Shown one piece after another: positions 45,854 through 54,118 of a stretch of DNA of 64,000 nucleotides. The position numbers and the translations under genes are program-made. The notes under the pieces were generated by a model. That model had not been told where the DNA came from. It saw only the letters and a program-made list of their open reading frames with translations, and searched no databases. Position 1 is the first letter of the stretch, and every line of letters begins with the position of its first letter. This DNA is from Flexistipes sp. (lineage in GTDB: Bacteria; Chrysiogenota; Deferribacteres; Deferribacterales; Flexistipitaceae), in NCBI RefSeq assembly GCF_036172515.1, contig NZ_JAXKVW010000001.1, forward strand, positions 310,001-374,000. The letters run 5' to 3'.

Positions 45854-46693
45854 ATGAAAAAGTTTTTTTTATTTTTATTTGTATCTTTATACTTTTTAAG
45901 TTTTAATTCTCAGGCGCAGCTGAAGTTCGGTATCGCTTCCATGATTTCTCCCGAGGAAACATTTATACTTTATAAAGACCTGAACGATTACATAGCTGAA
46001 AAACTTGATATGCGGATAGAAACGGTGCTTAAAAAGGATTACAGCGATATGAATAAACTTATTGTAGATAACAAGGTTGATTTTGCACTTGTATGTACTG
46101 GGTCTTTCTTCTTTTTACAGGATAATGAATACAAACTTATGGTAACACCGGTTATCGACGGTAAAAGTACATACAGATCATATATTATTGCTAACAGTAA
46201 CAGTGGTATAGACGAACTGATCGATTTAAAAGGTAAAACATTTGCTTTTGCCGACAGGCTGTCCAATTCAGGTTCTATTTATCCTAAATATATAATAATT
46301 AAACGTTTTAATATTTCCTATGAAAATTTTTTCCAGGAGACTTTTTATACGCATTCACATGACAAATCGATATATCTGGTAAATAAAGGTGTAATAGATG
46401 GAGCAGCCGTGGACAGTTTAGTTTATGACTATTTGGCTGAGACGAAACCTGACGAGGTAAAAAACATCAGGATAATCCATAAATCCCCATATTTTCCCGC
46501 ACCTTCAATAGTTGCCTCTGGTGCAATTGATAAAAAATTATTCGATGAGATTACCCGGATTCTACTGAAAATGCACAAAGATCCTAAAGGAAAAAAGATT
46601 TTGGAGGATCTGAATATTGATAAATTTGTTGTGACCAATCCGGAACGCTTTGAAGAAATAAGAAAAATGCAGAAATTAGTTGATGACTTTTAA
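45854..46693 (+). CDS. Periplasmic PhnD-like substrate-binding protein (ArrT-like)
   Basis: 279 residues from ATG 45854 (AGGAG 7 nt upstream). Signal peptide ~1-22. Type 2 periplasmic-binding fold of the phosphate/phosphite/phosphonate group: MRIETVLKKDYSDMNKLIVDNKVDFALVCTGSFF, DLKGKTFAFADRLSNSGSIYPKYIII and VDSLVYDYLA. No ABC permease or ATPase follows; instead a sensor kinase overlaps its end, so it likely senses an oxyanion (arsenate/arsenite) for that kinase, as AioX/ArrT-type proteins do. Inference rests on context. Confidence 0.8.
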   Translation: MKKFFLFLFVSLYFLSFNSQAQLKFGIASMISPEETFILYKDLNDYIAEKLDMRIETVLKKDYSDMNKLIVDNKVDFALVCTGSFFFLQDNEYKLMVTPVIDGKSTYRSYIIANSNSGIDELIDLKGKTFAFADRLSNSGSIYPKYIIIKRFNISYENFFQETFYTHSHDKSIYLVNKGVIDGAAVDSLVYDYLAETKPDEVKNIRIIHKSPYFPAPSIVASGAIDKKLFDEITRILLKMHKDPKGKKILEDLNIDKFVVTNPERFEEIRKMQKLVDDF

Positions 46694-48047
46694 AAAATTT
46701 TTACCGCAAAAATTTACAAATCGTATAATCCTTCTGATAGGCTTTCTTGGAGTTATTACGGCAGCCGTTAATACCAGTTTTACAATTTATACGAACTATA
46801 AAAACACTTATGAAAAGGTGTTCAACTCAATTGAGATTCAGTATGATATTTTTGCAGATGATTTTGCAGAAGCTATGCTTCTGGAAGATATATATTCGAT
46901 ATATTCTGAAGTAAATGAAATCAATAAATCTTTTGGTTTTATATCCAATATCTACGTTTTGGATGCCAAAGGAGAATATTTTACAGATGCCAATGCAACC
47001 AGAAAGATGCCTGATAATATTTCTGAGGATACTACGGTTAATAAGGCTATAAAAGCCGGTGAGACAACAATCGGTAAAATAATTTTTGTGCTAAATAAAA
47101 ATGAAATTCAAAAAGGTATATTTTCCGATGTTTCACGACTCGTATTTGTGAATATTTTTATAGTTATTATGGGTGTTCTGCTGGGGATAGTACTTGCAAG
47201 ATTTCTTTCCAATCCTTTGAAGCAGCTGAGTTATCAGATTAGCAATATAAACCCCCTGAAGATTCCTGAGGAGCTTCATACCCCTGCATTCTCTTCTTAC
47301 GAGGTTGAGCAGCTGAAAAATACCCTGCATGATCTATCTTACAGACTGAAAGAATCAATCAGTCAGATTAAGCAGCAACAGCGGGAAATTAATAAGGCAG
47401 AACGACTTGCTTCAATCGGTACAATGGCTGCCGGCCTGGCTCATGAGCTGAAAAATCCCATTATGTCATTGAAGCTTATCAGTGATGCCCTCCAAAAAGA
47501 GTATGCCGATAAGGACTTTAATTTAAAAAAGGATATGGAGATGATATCCCGTCAGTCGGACAGGCTTGTGAAGCGGATTAATACATTTCTTGCTTATGCA
47601 AAGCCGATTGAAAGCAAAATAATAGAAATAAATATCCCAGAGTTTGTAAAATATTTAAAAGATCTTTTTTCAAAATATATGGATAATGTTTATATAGAGT
47701 ACAATTATCACTCAACGGGAAATTTTAAAACGGATGCAGAAATGCTTGCACAGGTGCTGGAAAATCTTGTTCAAAACTCTTATGAGGCCGGGGCTGAAAA
47801 TATTACTATATCTTTTTATTTTGAGAATAACAGATTTATTATTAAATATTTTGACAACGGAACAGGTTTTGAAACTTCAGACAGGGATGAAATTTTCAGG
47901 CCGTTTTTCACCACCAAAGAAAGCGGTACGGGGCTGGGACTGGCAATGTGCGAAAAGATTCTTGAAAACCTGGGCGGGAGTATTTCCGTTATAGATACAA
48001 ATTACGGAGCCGGCTTTTTCATTGGGATTAATCAGAGTGGGCTTTAA
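46683..48047 (+). CDS. Sensor histidine kinase (ArrS-like), membrane bound
   Basis: 454 residues from ATG 46683, overlapping the binding-protein stop by 11 nt. TM1 ~14-34, periplasmic loop of ~115 residues, TM2 ~150-172, HAMP-like linker, HisKA with phospho-His in AAGLAHELKNPIMSLKLI, and an HATPase domain (ENLVQNSYEAG, YFDNGTGF, GTGLGLAMC). The small periplasmic domain likely contacts the binding protein. Its 3' end overlaps the convergent regulator gene by 20 bp. Confidence 0.92.
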   Translation: MTFKKFLPQKFTNRIILLIGFLGVITAAVNTSFTIYTNYKNTYEKVFNSIEIQYDIFADDFAEAMLLEDIYSIYSEVNEINKSFGFISNIYVLDAKGEYFTDANATRKMPDNISEDTTVNKAIKAGETTIGKIIFVLNKNEIQKGIFSDVSRLVFVNIFIVIMGVLLGIVLARFLSNPLKQLSYQISNINPLKIPEELHTPAFSSYEVEQLKNTLHDLSYRLKESISQIKQQQREINKAERLASIGTMAAGLAHELKNPIMSLKLISDALQKEYADKDFNLKKDMEMISRQSDRLVKRINTFLAYAKPIESKIIEINIPEFVKYLKDLFSKYMDNVYIEYNYHSTGNFKTDAEMLAQVLENLVQNSYEAGAENITISFYFENNRFIIKYFDNGTGFETSDRDEIFRPFFTTKESGTGLGLAMCEKILENLGGSISVIDTNYGAGFFIGINQSGL

Positions 48048-49419
48048 TGGAATATTTTTTTAGTTTATCGTATAGCGTTACTCTGCTTATGCCGAGCATT
48101 TCTGCAACCTGTGAGAGATTGCCTTTGCATTCTTTTAAAGCGTCTTCAATAAACTCTTTTTCTATATCATCAAGTGCACGGTGGAGGACTTCTCCGTAGG
48201 AGTGCTCTCTGTACTCTTTGTACAGATGTTTTTTAAGATTTTGTACGTTTTTTGCCGCTTCTTTACTTTTTGGCAGCACAATATCGTCCGGTTCAAGTGT
48301 CTGCCTACTGGAAACAATAACGGATTTTTTTATTATGTTTTTCAATTCTCTGATATTGCCAGGCCAGCTGTATGACGCAAGTATTTCAAAAACACCTTTA
48401 TGTACACAGGTGATTTCTTTATCAAGATTTATACATGCTTCTTTTATGAAAAATTTGGAAAGTTCAACTATATCAGCCTTACGATCTCTTAAAGGGGGTA
48501 AATGGATGCTGAATACATTTAATCTGTAAAACAGGTCTTCCCTGAATGAGCCTGATTCAAGTTTTTCATCCAGATTTTTGTTGGTGGCTGAAATTAATCT
48601 CACATCAACTTTTTTGAGCTTATTTTCGCCAAGCTTTTCTATTGTTCCGTCCTGTAGAACATGCAAAAGTTTTGCCTGTAAACCGGACGGCAAATCCCCT
48701 ATCTCATTGAGGAAAATTGTCCCCTTGTCGGCCGTTTCGAATTTCCCTTTTTTGGACTGGTAAGCTCCGCTGAAAGCTCCCTTCACATGCCCGAACATTT
48801 CACTTTCCAGAAGACTTCTGGGAATAGCTGCACTGTTTACAGGTACAAAAAAATAGTTTGAACGACTGCTGTAATCGTGAATAATCTTTGCGATATGATC
48901 CTTTCCTGTACCGCTTTCTCCAGTTATCAAAACAGGTGAATCTGTTGCTGCAACCGTGGCAACATTTTTTAGTATTTTTATCATTTGTGGGGATTTTCCT
49001 ATAAATACATTTGGAGGATATTCAAACTCAGAGATATTGATATAATTATCGGAACAGATATTCTTCTTTACAACGTTTGCTTCGATAAGACGAAGGAAAC
49101 CATCTGTTTCCAAAGGTTTACTGATAAAATCGGCTGCCCCCTGACTGATGGATTCCAGTATCGTTTCACTGCTGCCGTATGCCGTCATAAGGATACAAGG
49201 TAATTTTGGAAAACGTCCTTTTATTTCTTTGAGAATCTCTGTACCGCTTTCTTTGCCTAATCTTTGATCGATAAATGCAATATCAATAGGGTTGTTGGAA
49301 AGTATATTGTAAGCGGTTTCGGAATGTGTTGCAGTAAATACCTTGTGAATGTTGCGAAGGGCCCTCTCAATGCTGTAACAGAGCCCTTCGTCATCATCAA
49401 TTATAAGTACATTTGCCAT
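48028..49419 (-). CDS. Sigma-54-dependent NtrC-family response regulator (ArrR-like)
   Basis: 463 residues. Receiver 1-120 (Asp51 in AFIDQRLG), AAA+ domain ~140-370 with Walker A GESGTGKD, a GAFSGA loop (usual GAFTGA, contacts sigma-54), Walker B region GTIFLNEIGDL where Asn replaces the usual Asp, and sensor II/arginine region FYRLNVFSIHLPPLRDR. C-terminal Fis-type helix-turn-helix LSQVAEMLGISRVTLYDKLKKY. Probable partner of the convergent kinase and activator of the sigma-54 promoter of arrA. Confidence 0.92.
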   Translation of the reverse strand: MANVLIIDDDEGLCYSIERALRNIHKVFTATHSETAYNILSNNPIDIAFIDQRLGKESGTEILKEIKGRFPKLPCILMTAYGSSETILESISQGAADFISKPLETDGFLRLIEANVVKKNICSDNYINISEFEYPPNVFIGKSPQMIKILKNVATVAATDSPVLITGESGTGKDHIAKIIHDYSSRSNYFFVPVNSAAIPRSLLESEMFGHVKGAFSGAYQSKKGKFETADKGTIFLNEIGDLPSGLQAKLLHVLQDGTIEKLGENKLKKVDVRLISATNKNLDEKLESGSFREDLFYRLNVFSIHLPPLRDRKADIVELSKFFIKEACINLDKEITCVHKGVFEILASYSWPGNIRELKNIIKKSVIVSSRQTLEPDDIVLPKSKEAAKNVQNLKKHLYKEYREHSYGEVLHRALDDIEKEFIEDALKECKGNLSQVAEMLGISRVTLYDKLKKYSIKAHSD

Positions 49420-49429
49420 TACTCTCTCT

Positions 49430-50068
49430 TTAAAACTCTTTTAAAAGTTTATTTATATGTAATATAGCATCCCCTGTAATTTTATAAACATTTGTTTCAG
49501 CATTGTCCTTAATTTTTTCTGCAAAATTCTCAGAAAAAGGTAGATAATATTTTTTTAGAAATTCTCTGAGCTTTGTTTTATAGTTTTCGGCGTCTTCAAC
49601 TTTATCTTCATTTAAACTGTTAAAAATTTCAGAAAAGAGAAAATGTATAAATTCCATTTCCACTGCAATATGATCGGGCGGATCGTTATAATCTGAAGCC
49701 ACTTCCAATCCGCTGTCAAAATAAAATTGTCCCACCTCCATGGTGGTATCACCCATTATCTTTCTGTTCTTTTCAAGATAGACCGATCCGTAAGGGGGTG
49801 CTGACAACTCAAAGGGACCTACCATGAGCTGAGCGTGATCGGTAACAATGTCCTCTTCGGATTCTTCATTCAGAAACTGTTTAATTTTACTAATTTTTGA
49901 GATCAATTCATTATCTTCCAAATCTTCGGCATATTCGATGAAGTTATCGATCAGGTTCTTTTCATTTAATATCCCTTCTTTTGGTGTATACATCAGAACC
50001 GATAAAATATGCATCATATTACCAAAAATTGCAGAATGAGAGAGAGTTTTTGTATTGGAAACCATCAT
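49430..50068 (-). CDS. TorD/DmsD-family chaperone (ArrD-like)
   Basis: 212 residues, all-helical. YTPKEG..., HAQLMVGPFELSAPPYGSVYLEKNRKIMGDTTMEVGQFYFDSGL and DPPDHIAVEMEFIHFLF are the conserved TorD-family segments that bind twin-arginine signal peptides and guide cofactor insertion. Dedicated chaperone for the ArrA-like subunit encoded just upstream. Lies after a terminator that follows arrB, and 10 bp before the regulator gene. ATG with GGAGGA. Confidence 0.88.
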   Translation of the reverse strand: MMVSNTKTLSHSAIFGNMMHILSVLMYTPKEGILNEKNLIDNFIEYAEDLEDNELISKISKIKQFLNEESEEDIVTDHAQLMVGPFELSAPPYGSVYLEKNRKIMGDTTMEVGQFYFDSGLEVASDYNDPPDHIAVEMEFIHFLFSEIFNSLNEDKVEDAENYKTKLREFLKKYYLPFSENFAEKIKDNAETNVYKITGDAILHINKLLKEF

Positions 50069-50100
50069 TCCTCCATTAATTAAAGCTACTGTTTTTTTAT

Positions 50101-50125
50101 GAAAAAAAGGGTGGCTGAGCCACCC
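50101..50125 (-). terminator. Intrinsic terminator/attenuator between arrB and arrD
   Basis: GGGTGGCT / AGCCACCC (50109-50116 and 50118-50125) with a one-base gap, followed on the minus strand by TTTTTTT. Sits directly behind arrB, so most arrAB transcripts should stop here while some read into the chaperone and regulator genes. Confidence 0.85.
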
Positions 50126-50133
50126 TTTCTCTT

Positions 50134-50895
50134 TTATGACCTGGCCTTGAAACTCCTGATGTAGTAAATATTGGGTTTTGTGCCTGCTTCAGGTTTTCTC
50201 ACCCAATATCTGTATTTTTTAAGGAGCTTCGCGGCTTTACTGTTCGGGTTGTCAATATCACCGACTATCCTTGCCTGTGCCGGGCAGGCTGTTGCGCAGT
50301 AGGGTTCTTCACCCGCTTTCAGTCTGTGCTCACACAGTATGCATTTTTCAACGATACCGGGTCTTCTTACAGCTTCGTAGTCAGGGTGCTTGTACTCAGT
50401 TTTATAAGGAGGTATAGCACCTGTTTTTGAAGCAACTTCCGCACCTGAAGCTGTACAGCCTGCAATCAACTCTTCTTTATCGTGATACAGCTCGTGAGTC
50501 TTCTCACCATCAAAATTGAAGCTGATCACTGAAGTTGCATTGCTGTCTTCTTTCTCCAAATCCATTATGCTGTAGGGACATGCATGCTGGCATGAGCGGC
50601 AGCCTATACAGCGCTCATCATTGTGCATGGTAATACCGGCATCCGTTTTAAACATCGCTTTGGGAGTAACCGGACATACTTCAACGCATGCAGCATTGGA
50701 ACAGTGATTACAAAGTACGGGTATAATTTCATAATTTACATCAGGAAACTTCCCGCTCCACTTTGTTGTAAAATCAGCCCAGTTGTAGGACTGACCGTTT
50801 TTCCTGTTATCCGTATTGTTTTCTGTTTTACACGCCATGCCGCATGCTCCGCATCCAGCACATTTGTGCAAATCTATGACCATTGCGTATTGCAT
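50134..50895 (-). CDS. arrB: Arsenate respiratory reductase iron-sulfur subunit
   Basis: 253 residues. Four cubane-cluster motifs, 16 cysteines: CAGCGACGMAC, CNHCSNAACVEVC, CIGCRSCQHAC and CILCEHRLKAGEEPYCATAC. DmsB/PsrB/ArrB type electron-transfer subunit; no signal peptide, so it should travel to the periplasm together with the ArrA partner via Tat. Lies 24 bp after arrA. No NrfD/PsrC-like anchor gene follows, as in known arrAB operons that rely on a separate quinol dehydrogenase. Confidence 0.9.
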   Translation of the reverse strand: MQYAMVIDLHKCAGCGACGMACKTENNTDNRKNGQSYNWADFTTKWSGKFPDVNYEIIPVLCNHCSNAACVEVCPVTPKAMFKTDAGITMHNDERCIGCRSCQHACPYSIMDLEKEDSNATSVISFNFDGEKTHELYHDKEELIAGCTASGAEVASKTGAIPPYKTEYKHPDYEAVRRPGIVEKCILCEHRLKAGEEPYCATACPAQARIVGDIDNPNSKAAKLLKKYRYWVRKPEAGTKPNIYYIRSFKARS

Positions 50896-50919
50896 AATTC
50901 ACCTCTTAAGAAAATTTTA

Positions 50920-53451
50920 TTATACTTTCTCTATACGTACACCGACAAAGCCGCCGTTTCTGGCTGTACTACCTGATAGACGGTCATAATCAGCAGGCAT
51001 AAGGTCATTGTTATTCATACCAAAACCCTCTTTGCCAAACTTTTTGGATGCTATCCTGCCGTATGCTGTATGACCTTGTCCATACGTTGAAAGAACCGTT
51101 CCGGGGCGTACGCCTTCGGAAAGTTTTACTTTTATCTTTCTTGAAGTTACCACTGTCGTAATTTTTACCATATCGCCGTTTTTCAAGCCCAGTCTTTTGG
51201 CATCATCAGGGTTCATTTTCAATACATTATCCCAGCGCTCATCACCAACGTCGATTACTCTGAATTCCTGCATCCATGGGCAATTTGCACTTCGTCCTTC
51301 TTTATTCAGTTTTGACCTTGAGTCGATGAATGTAAAAGGGTATGCACTTTTGCTTCCATATCTGTAAGGTTCTTCATAGTGGGGCACAAAAGCTTTTTCA
51401 TCACGGGCGGTATAGTTTGTAACCTCAAGAACTTTGTTAACATCAACATTATGTTTTTTTGCATGTTTTGCCAAAGCTTCTTTCAGAGTTTCACTGTAAA
51501 ATTCGAACTGATGCGTTTTGGTTTTGAATTTACCCCAGCGTTTTCTGTAAGGATACGGATCGGAATTCCATACACCGATTTTTCTAAACTCCTCCCAGCT
51601 TTTGAAGGAATCGCCGCCTTTGTCATGTCCCTGCCACATTGGAGCGAGATAATATTTGGTTGCATATTCAGCGAACTCCCTTTCATTAGTGGGCTTTTTA
51701 CCTGTATCAGGGTCCTTGAACTCATTCTTATAATATTCCAGTAAATTATCAAAGCCCCTTTCGGCAAGTTTCTCAGCTATCATATAAGGGATTTCCGATT
51801 CATCTATTTTAGCTTCCCAGATCGGTTTAACTACAGGCTGAAGAAGGGTTCCCGTTCCTATTCTGTTTGCTTTGGTTTTCAACCATGCCCACTTTTCAAA
51901 CGTTGTGGTGGCAGCCGGTAACACAATGTCAGCAAACATAGAAAATTCTGAAGCATGTGTGGACAGGTGCACGGTAAAAGGCACTTTTGCCAGTGCTTTA
52001 TCCCACCTCTGGCCTTCTGTTCCGGAAAAATTAAAATTGTTCATATAGCCAAGAACCATTTTGATTTCCATCGGATCTTCCTGAAGGATACCGTCAGCTG
52101 CATTATTTGTCACAACACCGCCGCCGGATTTACCTTTTTTCAGGGCGGGGAATTTCAGGTAACCTCTTTGATCTATTTTTACATGAGGTTTATTTTTAGA
52201 GATGGTATCCTGATATTTTTTTATGCTTGGTGTATGGTTGTACGGTGGAGAAATCTTAGCCATGGGACCGCCTATATTGTCAGTTGAGCCCATCAGTCCG
52301 TTTAATGCATGGATAGCCATGGAACTGTAAGTTCCCCGGATATGCATTGCAGCTCCGGGGCCAAGCCATACGGCTACTTTTGGCGCAGCTGCTCCCATTC
52401 CTCTTGCCACTCTGTATATCTGGTCTGCTTTTACACCTGTGATTCTTTCCGCCCACTCCGGTGTTTTATCTTTCAGTTCGATATTCCACCATTTTACAAG
52501 ACCATGTGTATAGTTTCCTTTAAATGTGGATTCATCAACCTCTTCTCCAAGCTTGAATCTGTTTTTGCCGTCTTTAAAATCTCCGACAAATTCTTTGTAC
52601 CATAAACCTTCTCTTAAAATTACATGAGCTATTGCTACAGCAAGTGCACCGTCTTCACCGGGTTTTACCGGCATCCACTCGTTAGCTTTTGCGCCTATTG
52701 TTGTAAGGGTAGGATCAACAGCAACCACAGTAGCCCGATCCATAACTTCGCCGATTTTATTGATGGCAGTGGGAACCTGTCTGTTGGACCTGAGAGGGTC
52801 AGCTCCCCAGCATACAAGATACTTGGTATTTGTCAGATCATAATCTCTGTAATCCCATAAACCTTCCGTGAAAAATGGGCCTGATTTGTCAGCCTCAGCA
52901 CATATGGCTGAGTGAGAAATATTGTTTGATGAGCCGAATATTTTTGTCATTGAGGAATAAATAATGTCTCTTGTGTATGTGTAACGGCCTCTGAAACAAA
53001 CATATTTATGGGCTTCACCGTTATCCCTGAGTTTCATCATGTTGTCTGCAATGGTATTCAGTGCTTCATCCCAGGAGATCGGTACAAATTTTGGATCTTC
53101 AAATCTGCCTTTTTTGGGATTGGTTCTTTTCATGGGAACCTTAACTCTGTCCGGGTCATAAACCTGCTGCAGACCTAAGTGACCTCTTGCACAGCAGTAA
53201 CCGCCGTTCATTTTGCTGTACTCATTACCACGGACTTTCACCGCACGTCCGTTCTGCACATAAACCTGAATTGGATCCCATGTGGTGCATCCCTGACATG
53301 TTGTGGGAATCCATTCCCCTTTGTTTTTTCCGTAAGGGCTTACGGTTTTGTCGGTTTTTTCCAGTGCATTTAGCTTTGTGCCGCAGCCTAATGCTGTCAC
53401 TGTGGCAACCGCCGCACTGGCTTTGAGAAACTCTCTCCTGCGGATTTTCAT
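50920..53451 (-). CDS. arrA: Arsenate respiratory reductase catalytic subunit (molybdopterin)
   Basis: 843 residues from ATG 53451 (GGAGG upstream). Twin-arginine signal RRREFLK at 4-10. Large DMSO-reductase-family molybdoenzyme. Fe-S motif is C52-x2-C55-x3-D59-x27-C87: Asp replaces the usual third Cys. The catalytic region matches ArrA in order and spacing: R156, H180-x3-C184 (expected Mo ligand)-x4-K189, then Y201, which correspond with constant offset to residues I recall from the Shewanella ArrA structure. Motifs NRQVPTAINKIGE, MKRTNPKKGR and the C-terminal GFGMNNNDLMPADYDRLSGSTARNGG support ArrA over polysulfide reductase. Followed by arrB. Confidence 0.85.
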   Translation of the reverse strand: MKIRRREFLKASAAVATVTALGCGTKLNALEKTDKTVSPYGKNKGEWIPTTCQGCTTWDPIQVYVQNGRAVKVRGNEYSKMNGGYCCARGHLGLQQVYDPDRVKVPMKRTNPKKGRFEDPKFVPISWDEALNTIADNMMKLRDNGEAHKYVCFRGRYTYTRDIIYSSMTKIFGSSNNISHSAICAEADKSGPFFTEGLWDYRDYDLTNTKYLVCWGADPLRSNRQVPTAINKIGEVMDRATVVAVDPTLTTIGAKANEWMPVKPGEDGALAVAIAHVILREGLWYKEFVGDFKDGKNRFKLGEEVDESTFKGNYTHGLVKWWNIELKDKTPEWAERITGVKADQIYRVARGMGAAAPKVAVWLGPGAAMHIRGTYSSMAIHALNGLMGSTDNIGGPMAKISPPYNHTPSIKKYQDTISKNKPHVKIDQRGYLKFPALKKGKSGGGVVTNNAADGILQEDPMEIKMVLGYMNNFNFSGTEGQRWDKALAKVPFTVHLSTHASEFSMFADIVLPAATTTFEKWAWLKTKANRIGTGTLLQPVVKPIWEAKIDESEIPYMIAEKLAERGFDNLLEYYKNEFKDPDTGKKPTNEREFAEYATKYYLAPMWQGHDKGGDSFKSWEEFRKIGVWNSDPYPYRKRWGKFKTKTHQFEFYSETLKEALAKHAKKHNVDVNKVLEVTNYTARDEKAFVPHYEEPYRYGSKSAYPFTFIDSRSKLNKEGRSANCPWMQEFRVIDVGDERWDNVLKMNPDDAKRLGLKNGDMVKITTVVTSRKIKVKLSEGVRPGTVLSTYGQGHTAYGRIASKKFGKEGFGMNNNDLMPADYDRLSGSTARNGGFVGVRIEKV

Positions 53452-53503
53452 GTTACCTCCTTTTATAATTAAACGTTCACTGGTTAATTGCATATTAATT
53501 CAT

Positions 53504-53520
53504 TGCAATATCGATGCCAA
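53504..53520 (-). promoter_or_regulatory. Sigma-54 (-24/-12) promoter of arrA
   Basis: Minus strand TTGGCATCGATATTGCA: GG at -24 and GC at -12 with the exact 10-bp spacing and matching flanks of the TTGGCAC-N5-TTGCA consensus. Start of transcription would lie about 40 nt upstream of the arrA ATG. Confidence 0.85.
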
Positions 53521-53583
53521 CGCACTCCAAATTACCAAATGCCCGTATAACAGCTGTTTATGAAAGAAATTGTAAGCGAGATA

Positions 53584-53621
53584 TGTAAGTATTCTTTACA
53601 GCCATGTAAGATATGTTTACA
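53584..53621. promoter_or_regulatory. Two in-phase palindromes, likely enhancer (UAS) for arrA
   Basis: TGTAA-N7-TTACA at 53584-53600 and again at 53605-53621; centres are 21 bp apart, two helical turns. They lie about 90-130 bp upstream of the predicted sigma-54 start, the usual distance for enhancer-binding proteins. An extra half-site TGTAA occurs at 53571-53575. Confidence 0.8.
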
Positions 53622-53766
53622 GATAAAAAAGGGGGGAAATGAACTGTTCTAAGTTTTTGCAAAGCTGTATTTTGGTCATTTTTTAGTAGTTTATCGGTTA
53701 TGGTGAAATAGTGAAGTGGTGAGATAAGGAGGTAGAGAAAAGGTCTCTTTACATTTCTGTTTATTA

Positions 53767-53791
53767 GGAAAAAGGGCATAATATAATGCCC
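53767..53791 (-). terminator. Intrinsic terminator after the thioredoxin-like gene
   Basis: GGGCAT-N6-ATGCCC (53774-53779 and 53786-53791) followed on the minus strand by TTTTTCC. It insulates the arrA promoter region from the upstream permease/thioredoxin unit. Confidence 0.8.
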
Positions 53792-53802
53792 TTAATACAA
53801 AG

Positions 53803-54048
53803 TTATTTCTTAGCTTTTTGCAAGATTTCTTTAATTTTTCCTGCAGTAGGAAGCGGCTTGCCTTCATGAACAACAACTTCGTCCACCACAAGTCCCGGGG
53901 TGGCCATAATATATTTGCTTATTTCGGATATATCTTTTACATACTCCACATAAGCATCACTCATTCCAAGTTCTTCCACCGCCGCAAGTGTAGATTTATG
54001 CAGCGCTTCACAGTTTTTGCAGCCCGGACCTAATACTTTAATTTTCAT
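53803..54048 (-). CDS. Small thioredoxin-like protein (Thioredoxin_3 type)
   Basis: 81 residues, beta-alpha-beta thioredoxin fold: MKIKVLGPGCKNCEALHKSTLAAVEELG with redox motif C10-x2-C13, ATPGLVVDEVVVHEG (cis-Pro) and a C-terminal helix. This mini-thioredoxin family is often encoded next to DUF318 permeases, as here. May supply reducing power to a thiol-dependent arsenic enzyme or the permease; inference. No signal peptide. Confidence 0.9.
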   Translation of the reverse strand: MKIKVLGPGCKNCEALHKSTLAAVEELGMSDAYVEYVKDISEISKYIMATPGLVVDEVVVHEGKPLPTAGKIKEILQKAKK

Positions 54049-54118
54049 AATTTGCCCCCTTTTTTAATATTTGTAAGTTTTTATCTGTGCAGCTTTTTCA
54101 GTACGCTGTTTAGAATCT

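Larger units (their letters stand above)
53452..53802. other. Regulatory spacer upstream of arrA
   Basis: About 350 bp without a gene. It contains, in order away from arrA, a sigma-54 promoter (53504-53520), two palindromic sites (53584-53621), a purine-rich GGTGAGATAAGGAGGTAGAG stretch (53718-53737, similar to 1207-1220) and the terminator of the upstream thioredoxin-like gene. Confidence 0.75.

Noticed and set aside
50920-53451. Polysulfide or thiosulfate reductase PsrA/PhsA
   Set aside because: ArrA-type catalytic region, MKRTNPKKGR, arsenic neighbours and C-terminal motif fit ArrA better; kept as the main alternative.
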